Origin: Vicia villosa
Lineage: Eukaryota > Streptophyta > Magnoliopsida > Fabales > Fabaceae
Reading direction: 5' to 3'
Assembly: GCF_029867415.1 (NCBI RefSeq)
Contig: NC_081180.1
Location: 233,296,625-233,360,624, forward strand
DNA: 64,000 nucleotides
Shown: in pieces, positions 47,240 to 58,763 of the stretch
How positions within the stretch are numbered: position 1 is the stretch's first letter
Layout: every line of letters begins with the position of its first letter
Position numbers and translations under genes: made by a program
Notes under the pieces: generated by a model
What the model saw: the letters and a program-made list of their open reading frames with translations, nothing else
What the model was told of the DNA's origin: nothing
Databases searched by the model: none

Positions 47240-47358
47240 TTGGCGTTTAAGATATTAAAACATCGCAATCGTTTCTATACTTTTAAGCTTTGTGCATTTG
47301 TTTATATATTGTATATATGTTTCTGGTTGTTGCAACGTTTGCTCAAGTGTTTGGATAG

Positions 47359-49350
47359 GTGGAAAAATTTCTGTTTATGCTTCGAGGCAAAAGTTCAAAG
47401 GAGCAACTTATTTTTGATCCCGAGATCGAAAGAACAATCCGAAAGAACAAAAGGCAAACGAAGAAACAAAAATCCAAACAGAAAAAGAAAGGAGCATCTA
47501 CATCAACTTCCTCATCAAATTCATCAAAAGAAACAATGGCTGAAGTTATTAACGGTCCTTGTGAAAGTAGCCCAAGGCGGTTCGCCCATCTCACCAACAA
47601 TCCAGCCGCAAGACGAGCTAAGATGAAAACAGGACTGCTGCAAATTATTTATGCTAATCCTTTTGCAGGTTTGGATCATGAAGATTCATACACTCACCTC
47701 ACCCGATTCTACGAAATAGCTGGTACATTAGGTGCACCAGAAGCTGAAGAGGAAGCCGTTTTCATGAGATTATTCCCGCACTCTTTGATCGGCAAAGCAA
47801 AGGATTGGTACCTCGATCAATCAATGGAAACCATGACCAATTGGAATGTGTTAGAGAGAAACTTCCTTAGCAGATTCTTTTCTCACAACCGATTCATGGA
47901 TGCAAAGACAGCTATTGCCACATTCACCCAATTTTCAAATGAAACTTTGTGTGAAGCCTGGGGACGCTATAAATCCATGCTACGGAAGTGTCCAAACCAC
48001 GGTTTCGATGACATGTCACAAATCCACATTTTCCATAATGGATTATTACCTCAACCGAAGCTTTTACTTGACGCAACAGCTGGAGGTTCCTTGATAGCAA
48101 AAAGTGCAGCAGAAGCAATTTCAATCATTGATAGGATGGCTCTCACAGATCACCAAGTTCAACATAATCGAGGTACCGTACAAAAGAAGCCTGGAGTTTT
48201 GGAATTGGGTACAAATGATGCAATCCTGGCACAAAACAAACTGCTCACTCAAACCGTAGAGGAATTGACAAAACAGCTGTCCAAGCTTCCTCAACAACTC
48301 AAAGATGTGCACGGTTCGTCAAACGCATCACAACAAGTAGCTTTTTGTGAACTTTGTACGGGTGATCATCCAACTGGTTTCTGTCCCCCGATCAACGAAG
48401 AGGTAAAATATATGGGAAATCAACAACAAAGGCAAGTTCCGTACAATCAAGGTTATCCACACAACAACAACGCAAGCTATGGCCAAAACCGACCGAATCA
48501 GTACCAAAGTTACACGCAGCCAGATAAGCTTTCAAAGATCGAGGATACCTTGAATCAATTCATGCAATTGTCCATGGCAAACCAGAAAAACACTGATGCG
48601 TCAATTAGAAATCTTGAAACGCAAGTTGGGCAAATTGTGAAGCAACTAAGTGAGCAACAAAGAGGTACGTTTTCTGCCACCACTCAAGTTAATCCCAAGG
48701 AAACTTGTAACGCAATCACAACAAAAGGTAGTGACATTGTTCAAGACAAAGTTGGGGAGAATTCAAAAGGTATAGTTGTGGAGAAAAATCAAGAAAAAGG
48801 AAAACATATGGAGGAGGAAGAAAACAATGTTGATCCTGGAAGCGTAACAGTTCCAGTCACCATTAAAAATCTCAAGTTTAAAGCTTTGATTGATCTTGGT
48901 TCAAGCACAAATCTTCTTCCGTTATCCGTTTTTCAAGAGATTGACACTCTTGATATGGAACCTACAAAAATGATGTTGCAACTTGCTGACAAATCTATCA
49001 CAAAACCAATTGGCATAGTGAAAGACGTTATGGTGGAAATTGAGAACTTCCTATTCCAAACAGATTTTATGGTGATGGATATTGACAAAATAGACGAAAC
49101 ACCTCTGATCCTGGGCCGTCTCTTCATAAAGGCAGCCCGAATGATGATTGACGTGGATGAAGGGAAGATGAAAGTAAGGTACAAAGATGAAGAAGTGAAC
49201 TTCACATTATTTCAACACAAGGAGGATGATTATTCCAAAGATAAAGCTCCTGATGAATTAGGCCTGGAAGCATTAAAAGAAATGGACAAGAAAGAAAGGC
49301 CAAAGGATGGTGGCAAGAACATTTTGACGAATTCATACAAACCACCATAA
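47359..49350 (+). CDS. Athila-type Gag-protease, intact 663-residue ORF
   Basis: Uninterrupted frame. A Lys-rich basic tract lies at residues 28-46 (nuclear or nucleic-acid binding). The Athila Gag signature is at about 70-240 (NNPAARRAKMKTGLLQ, PHSLIGKAKDWY, FLSRFF). A zinc knuckle CELCTGDHPTGFC starts near residue 330. A Gln/Asn-rich linker and a helical segment (KIEDTLNQFMQLSMANQ) follow. The aspartic protease at about 500-600 has ALIDLGSSTNLLP, where Athila proteases normally read DLGAS, and ends with ILGRLFIKAARMMIDV. Translation stops after NSYKPP and no RT follows. The product could assemble particles but needs Pol in trans, as described for TR-GAG elements. Start chosen as the first ATG in frame after the primer site. 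Confidence 0.88.
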   Translation: MEKFLFMLRGKSSKEQLIFDPEIERTIRKNKRQTKKQKSKQKKKGASTSTSSSNSSKETMAEVINGPCESSPRRFAHLTNNPAARRAKMKTGLLQIIYANPFAGLDHEDSYTHLTRFYEIAGTLGAPEAEEEAVFMRLFPHSLIGKAKDWYLDQSMETMTNWNVLERNFLSRFFSHNRFMDAKTAIATFTQFSNETLCEAWGRYKSMLRKCPNHGFDDMSQIHIFHNGLLPQPKLLLDATAGGSLIAKSAAEAISIIDRMALTDHQVQHNRGTVQKKPGVLELGTNDAILAQNKLLTQTVEELTKQLSKLPQQLKDVHGSSNASQQVAFCELCTGDHPTGFCPPINEEVKYMGNQQQRQVPYNQGYPHNNNASYGQNRPNQYQSYTQPDKLSKIEDTLNQFMQLSMANQKNTDASIRNLETQVGQIVKQLSEQQRGTFSATTQVNPKETCNAITTKGSDIVQDKVGENSKGIVVEKNQEKGKHMEEEENNVDPGSVTVPVTIKNLKFKALIDLGSSTNLLPLSVFQEIDTLDMEPTKMMLQLADKSITKPIGIVKDVMVEIENFLFQTDFMVMDIDKIDETPLILGRLFIKAARMMIDVDEGKMKVRYKDEEVNFTLFQHKEDDYSKDKAPDELGLEALKEMDKKERPKDGGKNILTNSYKPP

Positions 49351-50986
49351 TGCTTACTCGAAACAGGCGTCGAGCTAATGACGTTAAACAAGCACTTGTT
49401 GGGAGGTAACCCAACTTTTCATTTCTTTCATTTCCTTTATGCATAATTAATAGATTAGTAGGAAGAAAATGGCGTGATATAGCATAAAGAAAATTCTGCA
49501 GAAAACAGAATTATGCAGAGTTCGCTACGCGAAGCCCTGCTTCGCTGCAGCGAACGCAACAAATTCAGCAAAAATCTTTTCCAATCATGGCATCTTCTTC
49601 ATTTTGATTTCTGTATGTTTTCATTTTTGAGCTATAGATGACTTATGACCAATTCATGATGCTTTTTGTCCTCTAACAATGAATTGAAAGAAGAAGCATA
49701 GAGTGGAAGATCAATTTCACATAAACCAAAAGAACAAGGTTGAAGGACATGAGTTGAAAGGATTGCACTATCCAAGGTACATGTTTAATGCTTTCTTAGA
49801 ATTTAGCATATACATGACATGATTAGGCTGCATAAAACCAGTTCATTCAATCCTATGCCATGACATGTTCTCTTATGAATCACTTAGTTCTAAATCATAC
49901 AAAGTGAGGTAACCTTCCATTGTTCACTATATGCTAAGGAGACTGACAAATTCTTGTTTTAACTTGTTTGATTCATGCTTAATCTTGCATTAATGTTGGT
50001 AATTGCAAAGACATAGAAGGGATTAAGGCAATTCTTTGAAATTGAGCATAACTACTAAACCAAATATAGCCTCATTGTCCCTTGTGAGTGAGTGATCTTT
50101 TGCAACCCCTTTTGAGCCATATGACAATGAATCTATCATTGATGAACTGAACAATACATTAAGTAAACCACTTAGTGGATATTGTTCTATAGCTTTGAAA
50201 TTCATAAAAAGTTCACATATGATAGATTCTATTTTTTCTTGAATAATACCTTGAAACCATGATATCTTGTGCCAAATCTCAATGAGCATTCAAAACAAGT
50301 AAGGTGTTGTTCAAGTTGGGGAGAAAAGAGAAAAAGACTTTCTTCAAAAGAAAAGAAAGAGATATGAGAATCAAAAGAAGAAATAGAAAGTAAGAAAAGA
50401 AAAAGAGAAATGAACAACAAGAAAGAATGCATTCAAAAAGAAAGAAACAAGAAAGGTATGATGAGTGATATGTGTAGAAAAATCACAATTTATGAATGCT
50501 CTTCTAAAAAGAAAAATCAACAACCTTTTTGTTTCCATTATCCCTATAAATGACACTTCCTTGGTACCTTAGCCACATTACAACCATAAAAGACCTTAGT
50601 GATCTATGTTCTTGCTTATCAACATATCTTGCTTGGATGAAAGTATGAATTGATCTAGATGTTAGCAAAATTTGTCATGTGAGAGATCAACATACCTCAT
50701 CATTTTCACTTATACAAAAAGTGTGGTAAGTGTGATTCATGATTAACATGTTTAGTGCTTCGGATTGATTGACATGGTTTTTATGTGGAAGCCTTGTTTC
50801 ATGAATATGTCTAAGTACTAAAGGAAGTCATAAAACATTTATCCTTGGATGTTCAAACTTCAAAGAGCCATGTGCCTCCTATACTTCATTGAGAAATTTG
50901 GTTAATCATGTGAAGGTGGTTTAGAAACTCTTGCTTTTGTTTTTACTTTGATTGAGGACAAGCAAAGATTCAAGTTGGGGAGAGTT
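49351..50986 (+). other. 3' region of the Athila-type element with polypurine tract
   Basis: Non-coding. Starts with the Athila post-gag motif (GGCGTCGAGCTAATGACG, then GGGAGGTAACCC). Two further CGCT..AGCG-type inverted motifs are at about 49520-49555. Purine-rich tracts occupy 50310-50460. Ends with AAGTTGGGGAGAG, the polypurine tract (about 50972-50985), just before TGATAAG. Confidence 0.75.
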
Positions 50987-52356
50987 TGATAAGTGCTTTA
51001 TTCATGCTAAAATGACTTATTATAACATAGCACTTATCTTGCTTATTTGACCTATTTCTCACATAAAAACCCCCAATTATTGAATAAACTATTATTGTGC
51101 AAGACTACTTGGCTTGGTTTGTTTTTGTGCAGGATTTGGCCTTAAAGCAAAAACCAGAAAACAGAGCATTCGCTGCAGCGAACTATATTTCGCTGTAGCG
51201 AACTCCAGGCACTCAAAGGCAGACATCCATAAACAGTGCATTCGCTGCAGCGAAAGGTAGCGAAGGCCCGATTCGCTGCAGCGAACCATATTTCGCTGTA
51301 GCGAATGAAGTCAGAATCAAACTTCCCAGTTTCGCTAGCAGCAAGAAGTAGCGAGGTACATTCGCTGCAGCGAACCATATTTCGCTGTAGCGAACTTTGG
51401 CGGTTTCTAGAAGATTTGAATTTCTTAAAGCTGAAGAAAACATTCGCTGTAGCGAAATATCCTTCGCGTAGCGAACTCTGGCGGTTCAACAAAGACTTAA
51501 CCCTGAAGCAAACGTTCGCTGTAGCGAACTCAGGCGGCCAGAACTGCTATAAAAGGAGCAGAACTCATTTCAGAAAGCATTCATTCAGTTTCTATCATTG
51601 TAACACTTTTGTAATAGCAGTAGAATAGAAATATAAGAGGTTTTTAGGGAGAAGGAGCTGGAGATACATCGAGAGTCGAGAATTCGTCCTTGATGTCGTT
51701 CCAACTCAAATCTTCCATTGAGCTTCAAACTACCACGAGTAGCTAAATCCCTCTCTTGTTGGGATTGGTCGTAGTTCACCAAACAGTATGTATTTTCTTT
51801 GATCATGGCGTTATATATAATTTATGTTTGAATCATTATCGTTGTTATCTTCGTTTTACCGTTTATTTCATGGATTGAATTGATATTGACAAATACGATT
51901 CTAATCTCGATCCAAGATAACAACTATTAAACTCTAAATGCTAGACATAGATTTAGGTTTAATATTCACTTCAAGTATTGGAACTTAATGCTACCGTATC
52001 GTTTAATAGGCTGAGAAATCGTCGATTAAACCATAAGGTAGAAGTCTCAACAAACGTTTAGACATGAACTTTGTTGTGAGCAATACGTGATGATATTGAA
52101 ACAAGCATACATTATGTATAAATGATCTAAGATTTACATATTGAATCGGTGGATGAAAACCAATTCCCAACAAGTCTATTCCTCTAAACTTATCTTTGGT
52201 TATTTATGCATTTTTACTTTCCGTAACTTTCAACCAAACAAACTTGAAACCTTATGCTTAGAACTATAGAAATTGTTGAACGGTTTTGATATCGCTCCAA
52301 TCCCTGTGGATACGATAATATAAAATACTTACATTTGAATTGTACTTTCTACAACA
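50987..52356 (+). mobile_element. Second LTR of the Athila-type element
   Basis: 1370 bp, about 98% identical to 45817-47215; differences are mainly small deletions in the CGCTGYAGCG cluster (51171-51535), where this copy has fewer units. Confidence 0.88.
51548..51555 (+). promoter_or_regulatory. TATA box of LTR 2
   Basis: TATAAAAG, identical context to 46407-46414. Confidence 0.75.
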
Positions 52357-52362
52357 TCAAAT

Positions 52363-52380
52363 TGGCGCTGTTGCCGGGGA
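52363..52380 (+). other. Primer binding site after LTR 2
   Basis: Identical to 47222-47239. Its presence after the second LTR shows that a new internal region starts here, not host flank. Confidence 0.8.
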
Positions 52381-52499
52381 TTGGCGTTTAAGATATTAAA
52401 ACATCGCAATCGTTTCTATACTTTTAAGCTTTGTGCATTTGTTTATATATTGTATATATGTTTCTGGTTGTTGCAACGTTTGCTCAAGTGTTTGGATAG

Positions 52500-53125
52500 G
52501 TGGAAAAATTTCTGTTTATGCTTCGAGGCAAAAGTTCAAAGGAGCAACTTCTTTTTGATCCCGAGATCGAAAGAACAATCCGAAAGAACAAAAGGCAAAC
52601 GAAGAAACAAAAATCCAAACAGAAAAAGAAAGGAGCATCTACATCAACTTCCTCATCAAATTCATCAAAAGAAACAATGGCTGAAGTTATTAACGGTCCT
52701 TGTGAAAGTAGCCCAAGGCGGTTCGCCCATCTCACCAACAATCCAGCCGCAAGACGAGCTAAGATGAAAACAGGACTGCTGCAAATTATTTATGCTAATC
52801 CTTTTGCAGGTTTGGATCATGAAGATCCATACACTCACCTCACCCGATTCTACGAAATAGCTGGTACATTAGGTGCACCAGAAGCTGAAGAGGAAGCCGT
52901 TTTCATGAGATTATTCCCGCACTCTTTGATCGGCAAAGCAAAGGATTGGTACCTCGATCAATCAATGGAAACCATGACCAATTGGAATGTGTTAGAGAGA
53001 AACTTCCTTAGCAGATTCTTTTCTCACAACCGATTCATGGATGCAAAGACAGCTATTGCCACATTCACCCAATTTTCAAATGAAACTTTGTGTGAAGCCT
53101 GGGAACGCTATAAATCCATGCTACG
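52500..53125 (+). pseudogene. Second gag copy, truncated by element C
   Basis: 208 codons of the Gag described at 47359, differing at about four bases (for example Ser to Pro in HED(S/P)YTHL). It breaks after YKSMLR where TGTCATACCCC begins. The remainder of this copy should lie beyond the window. Confidence 0.9.
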
Positions 53126-54283
53126 TGTCATACCCCAAAATTTGCCCACCACATTTGAATAGCAGAAGCTCAAAATTTGATTGACTGTACACTCTCCTAA
53201 ACAACAACCCTCAAACTAAGGTTTTGATCTTTTCAAAGAAAAATCAGGTTCTGATGCCTCACGTGGATTTTAGGGTCTCTCATATGATTCAAATAATCCT
53301 CGTGCCAAGTTCCAAGCTCTGATTCAAAAGATTGCTCACTCAATGGCCCAAACAATCAATAATCGACCGGTTGACCTAAAAGTCAAACTAGGGTCAAACC
53401 ACAGTCAAAACTTCTGATTTTTGGTCAACATCCTCATTATGAAGTATCATCCATCATTTGATCAAAGATTAATCATGATTCATCAAGGAAAGTTCAGAAA
53501 TCAACAAAATTCAAGTTTCTAAATTAGGGTTTTCTAACTAAAAGTCAACCCAACTTTGACCAGCCATAACTTCCTCATGGAACATCAAAAATTTCCCATC
53601 CAAAGCTCATTTTTAAGGAAATTGAATTCTATACAACTTTGCCTGTCACATGCCAAGTCTAAAAATACACCATTTGAGAGATATGAGCCAATACATTACA
53701 GGTCCTCCAAAAGGTCAACAAAAAGTCATCTTTTTCAAAAGCTCATAACTTGAACATGGTGGACCCAATTGAGATGAAACCAAAAGGAGCTTATAGAGGA
53801 CTTCTTGGGCTTTCCAAAAAGTCTTAGATCATCTTCATACTATCAAAATTGAATGAGTTGTGGCTTGTATAAGTTGGGCGATTTTGAGAAAATGCACAAA
53901 AGAGAAAGTGATGGATTTTGATAATTTGAATCTTTGGGCCCAATCTTTGGATTCTAAACATGATCATAGACCTTTAAAGTACATTTTAATTAATTATTTT
54001 ATTTTTATAATATTTATTATTATTTTTTTGGATTTTAATTCATTTAAGTGATAATAAAACATTATAAAACATAGAAAATTAATTTTAATCAAAATATTTC
54101 TTTCCCAATCAAATCCAATCATCCAAACATCATGATATTGATCTAATTTCGTGATTGAAAGGATTGGAAAGAGAGAGATACAATATTAGGGAAAAAATAG
54201 AAAGATTTAGTTGTTTTTTACACAAAATTTTCTTTCTAGGCAAGCAAGAGTCCAAGCCCATGTTTTAACCTAAATTGGTCTAT

Positions 54284-54292
54284 TATATATAC
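54284..54292 (+). promoter_or_regulatory. TATA box of element C LTR
   Basis: TATATATAC, followed within 80 bp by a purine-rich leader; position in the LTR parallels the other Ogre TATA boxes. Confidence 0.5.
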
Positions 54293-55080
54293 TCAACATT
54301 AGCAGCATAATAGGGGAGGAAAAAATCAGAAGAGGAGGCTAGGGTTTCCACGAAGAGAATTATTCAAGAACAAGGGAAATTTCGTGTGCCCCCCTCAAGC
54401 AATTTCAAAGCTCCCAATTCATTCAAGCCTCTCCCCCAGGTAGTATAGGGTAAGAATGAGCCATTGATCATGTCCCATAATGCATAAAACGCATGCTTCA
54501 TGTTCATCATGTTCTTGGTATTCTGATTTTCGTTTTTGATTAATCACTGTGTTTTACTCCACTCTAATCGTTTGCATGAGCTCCTGATGTCATTTAGAAG
54601 AGAATTGAACCATTTAAACGAAGCTCTAACGTCCATAAAGGAAGATGCCATTGTTAGGGCATGAAGACACCATGCTTGCGTTTTCGGGTTTCTAGGAGTT
54701 TTCAGACCAAATAAATGTCATCACCGGGACCCTGGGAAGCCATTAGGCTGATCTGGGCAGCCGTTTGAACCAGGTGTTCGTGTTTTGTTGATTTTTTAAC
54801 ATTCCTATTTTAGCTACGAAACACATGGTAAGAAGCGCAGCAAATCCCTAGCCTTTTTCCTAGCTAAATTATTATGCAGGTTTATTTGAAGAAGATGATG
54901 AAGGAGGTGATACGTGGAGGGCTGGAGTTGGACAGTCAATAGGTCTCTCTTCTCTCTGCGTCTGATTGGGGGATAAAAAGCCACCCTGGGCCCACGCGCA
55001 CTCACATGTGGCTATTTGACTTGCTGGTTTGCTTTATTATATAATATTTGTTAGTGACTTCTCTAACAACTAGCGTTTGC

Positions 55081-55145
55081 AGCTTAAGTGGCCAAGGGAG
55101 TGTGGATTGAGTCACGAGTCCTGGGTTCAAACCCAGGCGAAGACA
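55081..55145 (+). other. tRNA-like (Pol III box A/B) relic in the LTR
   Basis: AGTGGCCAAGG resembles an A box and GGGTTCAAACCC matches the B-box consensus; the T-stem CCTGGG/CCCAGG is intact, but its loop is six bases and no acceptor stem closes. Probably a tRNA-derived relic, not a functional tRNA. Confidence 0.4.
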
Positions 55146-57042
55146 ATGTTTTTATGCGTTATTCGCTTGCAGGATCTAATGCAGCACATTCAGGAAGGGT
55201 CACGATGCGCCTTCAATATCTCACCATAGGATCTCCATCAACACAAATCTGATGCCCAGGACCTGCTGATCCACCATGGTCTCTCACAGGCTCAATCCAT
55301 AGGATCAGAGCTAAGTCCATTATTTATTTGTTACATACACATTTTATTTCTTTCTTTTATTTTTATTTATTTCCTTCTCTTATTTTTATTTAGTCTATTT
55401 CGTTTAAAAATGTTTTTTATAATAATTTCATAAAATTATAATTTATTTATCGAAAACTCAATTTTCTTTTAATTTTAATTTTTATGTGTACGCTTAATTA
55501 ATTAAAATATTAGGTTTAACCTTATAATTATTATATTCTATTCTGGCTCATCTAGCCATGTTATCGAACTTTCGATTTCATTAGCCTTTAGGGTTTGTTC
55601 AATCCCATTTATTTATTTCATTTGTCTTTTGGGGATAAAATAGGGTTTATACCCATGGTTAACGAATGTTAAATGCACTAACATTTCTCTTCTTTGTGCC
55701 CAATTTTCAGGGTTAATCGAAGATCTTTCAGCCACGCGCTTCGCCCGACCAAGAGGTAAGTCTTCTAATTTTTTATATATTTATTTTTTATTTTGAATTA
55801 CATAATTCCTCTTTTATTTATTATCAATGCCTTGTATTTGCCACAAAGAGTTTTCTACCTTTCTCTTCTTCATTTTCAGGGTTAGCCAAGATCCTCCGAC
55901 CGCGCACCATCAGAGCTAAGTTTCCAATCCTTATTTTATTTTATATAAATATTATTTTACTTTTTGCCTTTCGCCCAAAAAAGGGTTTGCCTCGAATAGT
56001 CGATACACTCACCCTTATTTTCCTCTTAATTTTCAGAGACCATCGAGGGTTCAAGGAAGATCAAGGCACTTAAGGATGTTTATACTAATTATTGATTCCT
56101 TCTTATTTTTTTCCGTCTTTTAATTTCCCCCATCCCCGCAGGTGTTTATTGTAATAGCGTAGGAACTTTAATTTCTGCCTTTAATTCTGCTTTTATTTTT
56201 CTGCATGGTTAGTAATCTTAGGGAGTGCAAGCCTTTAATAGAATTAGATCACTAATTACAAGATAAATAATCGAACTTAATCACGTGATTGTTGCACCCA
56301 CACACCTTTAGGGTAACCCCTCTTGTTGCCTGTTGCCTTATCTGTTGCCTGTTGCCTTTAATTGTAGTAAATAGTCAAGTCCCTCAATTCCGAGGATACC
56401 TAAAGCAATGTTACCTGTCGCCTTCAAAGTTACTGAAACTCCCTCGATGTTGCCTTATAAAATGATTGTCCCAAATTGCTAAGGTATCCTCGCATGATGC
56501 CTAAGAAAATCAAATGACTATTATATCCTTCCCTTAGACTACCTGCCCTCTTTATGGCATGGGACAGTCTTATGGCGAACGATTTCTCGATGACCCTTCA
56601 CATCCATTTGAAAGACTTCCTGCCCTCTTATGGTATGGATAGACCCTTTCACCCGAAAAGCTAAAAGAACGAACTTTCAAACTTAGGGTAGTTGCTACTA
56701 ATTGCTTGCTCTAAAAATCAAATTACACTAATTTTCAAATACTTTTCAAAAAGACTACGCTTATTTACAAGCTAAAGTTCTTATCCGAATTTCTATTCAT
56801 ACACTACTTTTCAAACAAATCAAACATTTTCAAAGTGAGCTAAGCAATTAAGAGCCCATGGATAACCATGGATGCAAAGGGTGCCTTACACCTTCCCTTT
56901 GTATAACTTACCCCCCGAACTCAAAATCTTTCAAAAAGTCTTTCCTGTTCTTTTTGCCTTTCCTAATTGGATAAAATAAAAGTCGGTGGCGACTCTTTCT
57001 ATCCGCACATTTCAATAAAGTCAGTTCACCGTATTACAGAAC

Positions 57043-57060
57043 TGGCGACTCTGCTGGGGA
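57043..57060 (+). other. Primer binding site of element C
   Basis: TGGCGACTCTGCTGGGGA, identical to 1917-1934, 4 nt after the LTR. Confidence 0.88.
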
Positions 57061-58210
57061 TGCTTTCGATTAAAAGAGGGGTTACCTTAGAGTTTAGGAT
57101 TCACTTTAATTGTTTGATTTGTCTGCTTTATATTTCAAAGGCTGTTTTGGGTATTCTGCTGTGTGAAAGATCCTACACCCGGATCTAGTGTACCTTAGGT
57201 ATGTGGCATGAGACCAGGGAGGCTGTACGACATGTATCGTTATGGTTGAACTGGTGGCCACCGTTAGTGCGACGCTTTGGTTTGTCCTGATGGCCCTTGA
57301 ATATGATCGAGGAGACATTTGGCTACCGCGTGGGGTCATAAGCACTAATTCGCCTTTAGAACCTTAGTTGAACTTGACTTTGGCCCATAGGAAGTAGCGA
57401 GATAGCTGGCTTTGGATTCCTGACTGCAGTCGATTGATACTCGATGCTACACTCATTGAGATTGGACTCTAGGGATGCTTTTGGCTGGCCGATCGAGTGC
57501 CATGTTGAGACAATGCCCGCGAGAAAGATCAGGGATATGAGCACCATAGAACCCAGTTACTATTCTAGGACAGGTTGAACCAACTTAACTTCAGCGGGGA
57601 GGGTATTTACCTACGAACTTCACGCAAGCCTTTAAACCTAAGGACACTTGTGTGACTTGTCTGTGCTTGCTACTAACCCTTTGGGTTTCTTGCAGGTTTT
57701 CTTGTGGGACTCACTCGTCTTCATTATCTTACGCCTTGCCTGATGCATTACATAACATCATGACATCATGACATCATATGCATAACATGATTTAACTAAC
57801 CCTTTCAATGATCTTAGGAATTTAGGGCGCACAATTTCAGGTGCTCTTATCAAGGACTGAACTCTTATCAAGGGGCAAGAGGATTTACTTTCCTCTCGCC
57901 ACATACCTTCCAATTCAGAGACGTTGTACCTATCAAGGGGCAAGAGGATTTATTTCCCTCTAAGCCATGTACCTTCAAATTCAGAAGATTCCGAATCAGA
58001 GGCTATGACCCACTGGATATGGTGAGCTTGATTCCCATAGAAGAACATCCAAAAATCAGAGTTCTTCAAACGAAGAAGCGACCAAATCATTTTTTACGTT
58101 GCTAACTAAATTTCCGGAGATCCTTGAAAATATTGCATCTGCATTCATAACATTGCATCACAGGTTTCCACCACAGGTTTCACACCTCCTCGCTGTTTAT
58201 TTCAGCACAA
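57061..58210 (+). other. Element C leader (ORF1 deleted)
   Basis: Matches the element A leader (57190-57320 with 2080-2260). ORF1 is missing; 57960-58060 holds only a short remnant resembling an ORF1 end. An imperfect duplication on the theme TATCAAGGGGCAAGAGGATT occurs at 57870-57890 and 57930-57950. Confidence 0.65.
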
Positions 58211-58763
58211 ATGGATCTCGAGCAATCAGTCAAAAAATCTTCAGGCTCAGAACAACCAATTCCGAGAGATGATCTTTAACTTGGCCAAGGGGCAAGAAGA
58301 ATTAAAGGCACTCCTATTCTTGGGGTACAATTACAATGCGAGATGCGCCTATTATTCGAACAATCCTGGTTATGGTGTAAAGGATGGTAGACCGTTGAAG
58401 CGTGCCATTAAAGATTTAATCATGACACTCAAATCAGAAAAGACCACGACAATGAAGTCACGACAACAAAGTCACGACAACTGAGTCACGATAATGGAAT
58501 CACGACAACTGAGTCACAACAATCAATTCACTCGTATGATCCAGACGCTCAGGGCAATCGAGCCAACGAATTCTAACATCTACTATAAACCCAATACGAG
58601 GTGCGCGTACCATTCCAACAGTCTTGGACATTACACAAACAATTGCTGGACATTAAAGAATAAGATTCAATATTTGATCAATGACGGAGAAATCAAATCC
58701 AACCCTCCTGAAACCCCTGTGGTGATCACTGCTCCTATGCCTAGTTATGGCAAGACTGACTGA
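58211..58763 (+). pseudogene. Reduced Ogre Gag remnant with two zinc-knuckle regions
   Basis: Starts with the Ogre Gag N-terminal coiled coil (MDLEQSV..., one extra A near 58232 shifts the frame; the helix continues in the frame containing MIFNLAKGQEELKALL at 58269). It then jumps directly to a knuckle region NARCAYYSNNPGYGVKDGRP and, after a short GTCACGACAA-type repeat (58440-58510), to a second one, TRCAYHSNSLGHYTNNCW ... ITAPMPSYGKTD. Capsid, protease and pol are absent. The first knuckle has lost expected Cys/His ligands. It parallels the 19277-20490 arrangement. Confidence 0.7.

Larger units (their letters stand above)
45817..53125 (+). mobile_element. Tandem Athila-type Gag-pro-only retrotransposon (LTR-int-LTR-int)
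   Basis: Two near-identical LTRs (45817-47215 and 50987-52356, TGATAAG starts), each followed by the same primer site and gag start. The first internal region (47216-50986, 3.8 kb) encodes Gag-protease only, with no RT, RNase H or integrase, and ends in a polypurine tract. The second internal region is cut at 53125 by element C. Left flank is GTAGC (45812-45816). The repeated LTR-internal order implies recombination between LTRs of identical elements. Confidence 0.88.
53126..57038 (+). mobile_element. 5' LTR of Ogre-like element C
   Basis: TGTCATACCCC...GTATTACA, 3913 bp, with left target site CTACG (53121-53125). The end has the conserved Tat/Ogre tail (GATAAAATAAAAGTCGGTGG). W-box cores are at 53365-53720; TATATATA at 54284; a tRNA-like stretch at 55081. 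No gene is present. Confidence 0.9.

Noticed and set aside
47343..47600. 85-codon minus-strand ORF over the Athila gag start (and its copy at 52484)
   Set aside because: Antisense shadow of the Lys-rich Gag N-terminus.
55081..55145. Functional tRNA gene
   Set aside because: No acceptor stem and a six-base T loop; only the A- and B-box likeness holds.
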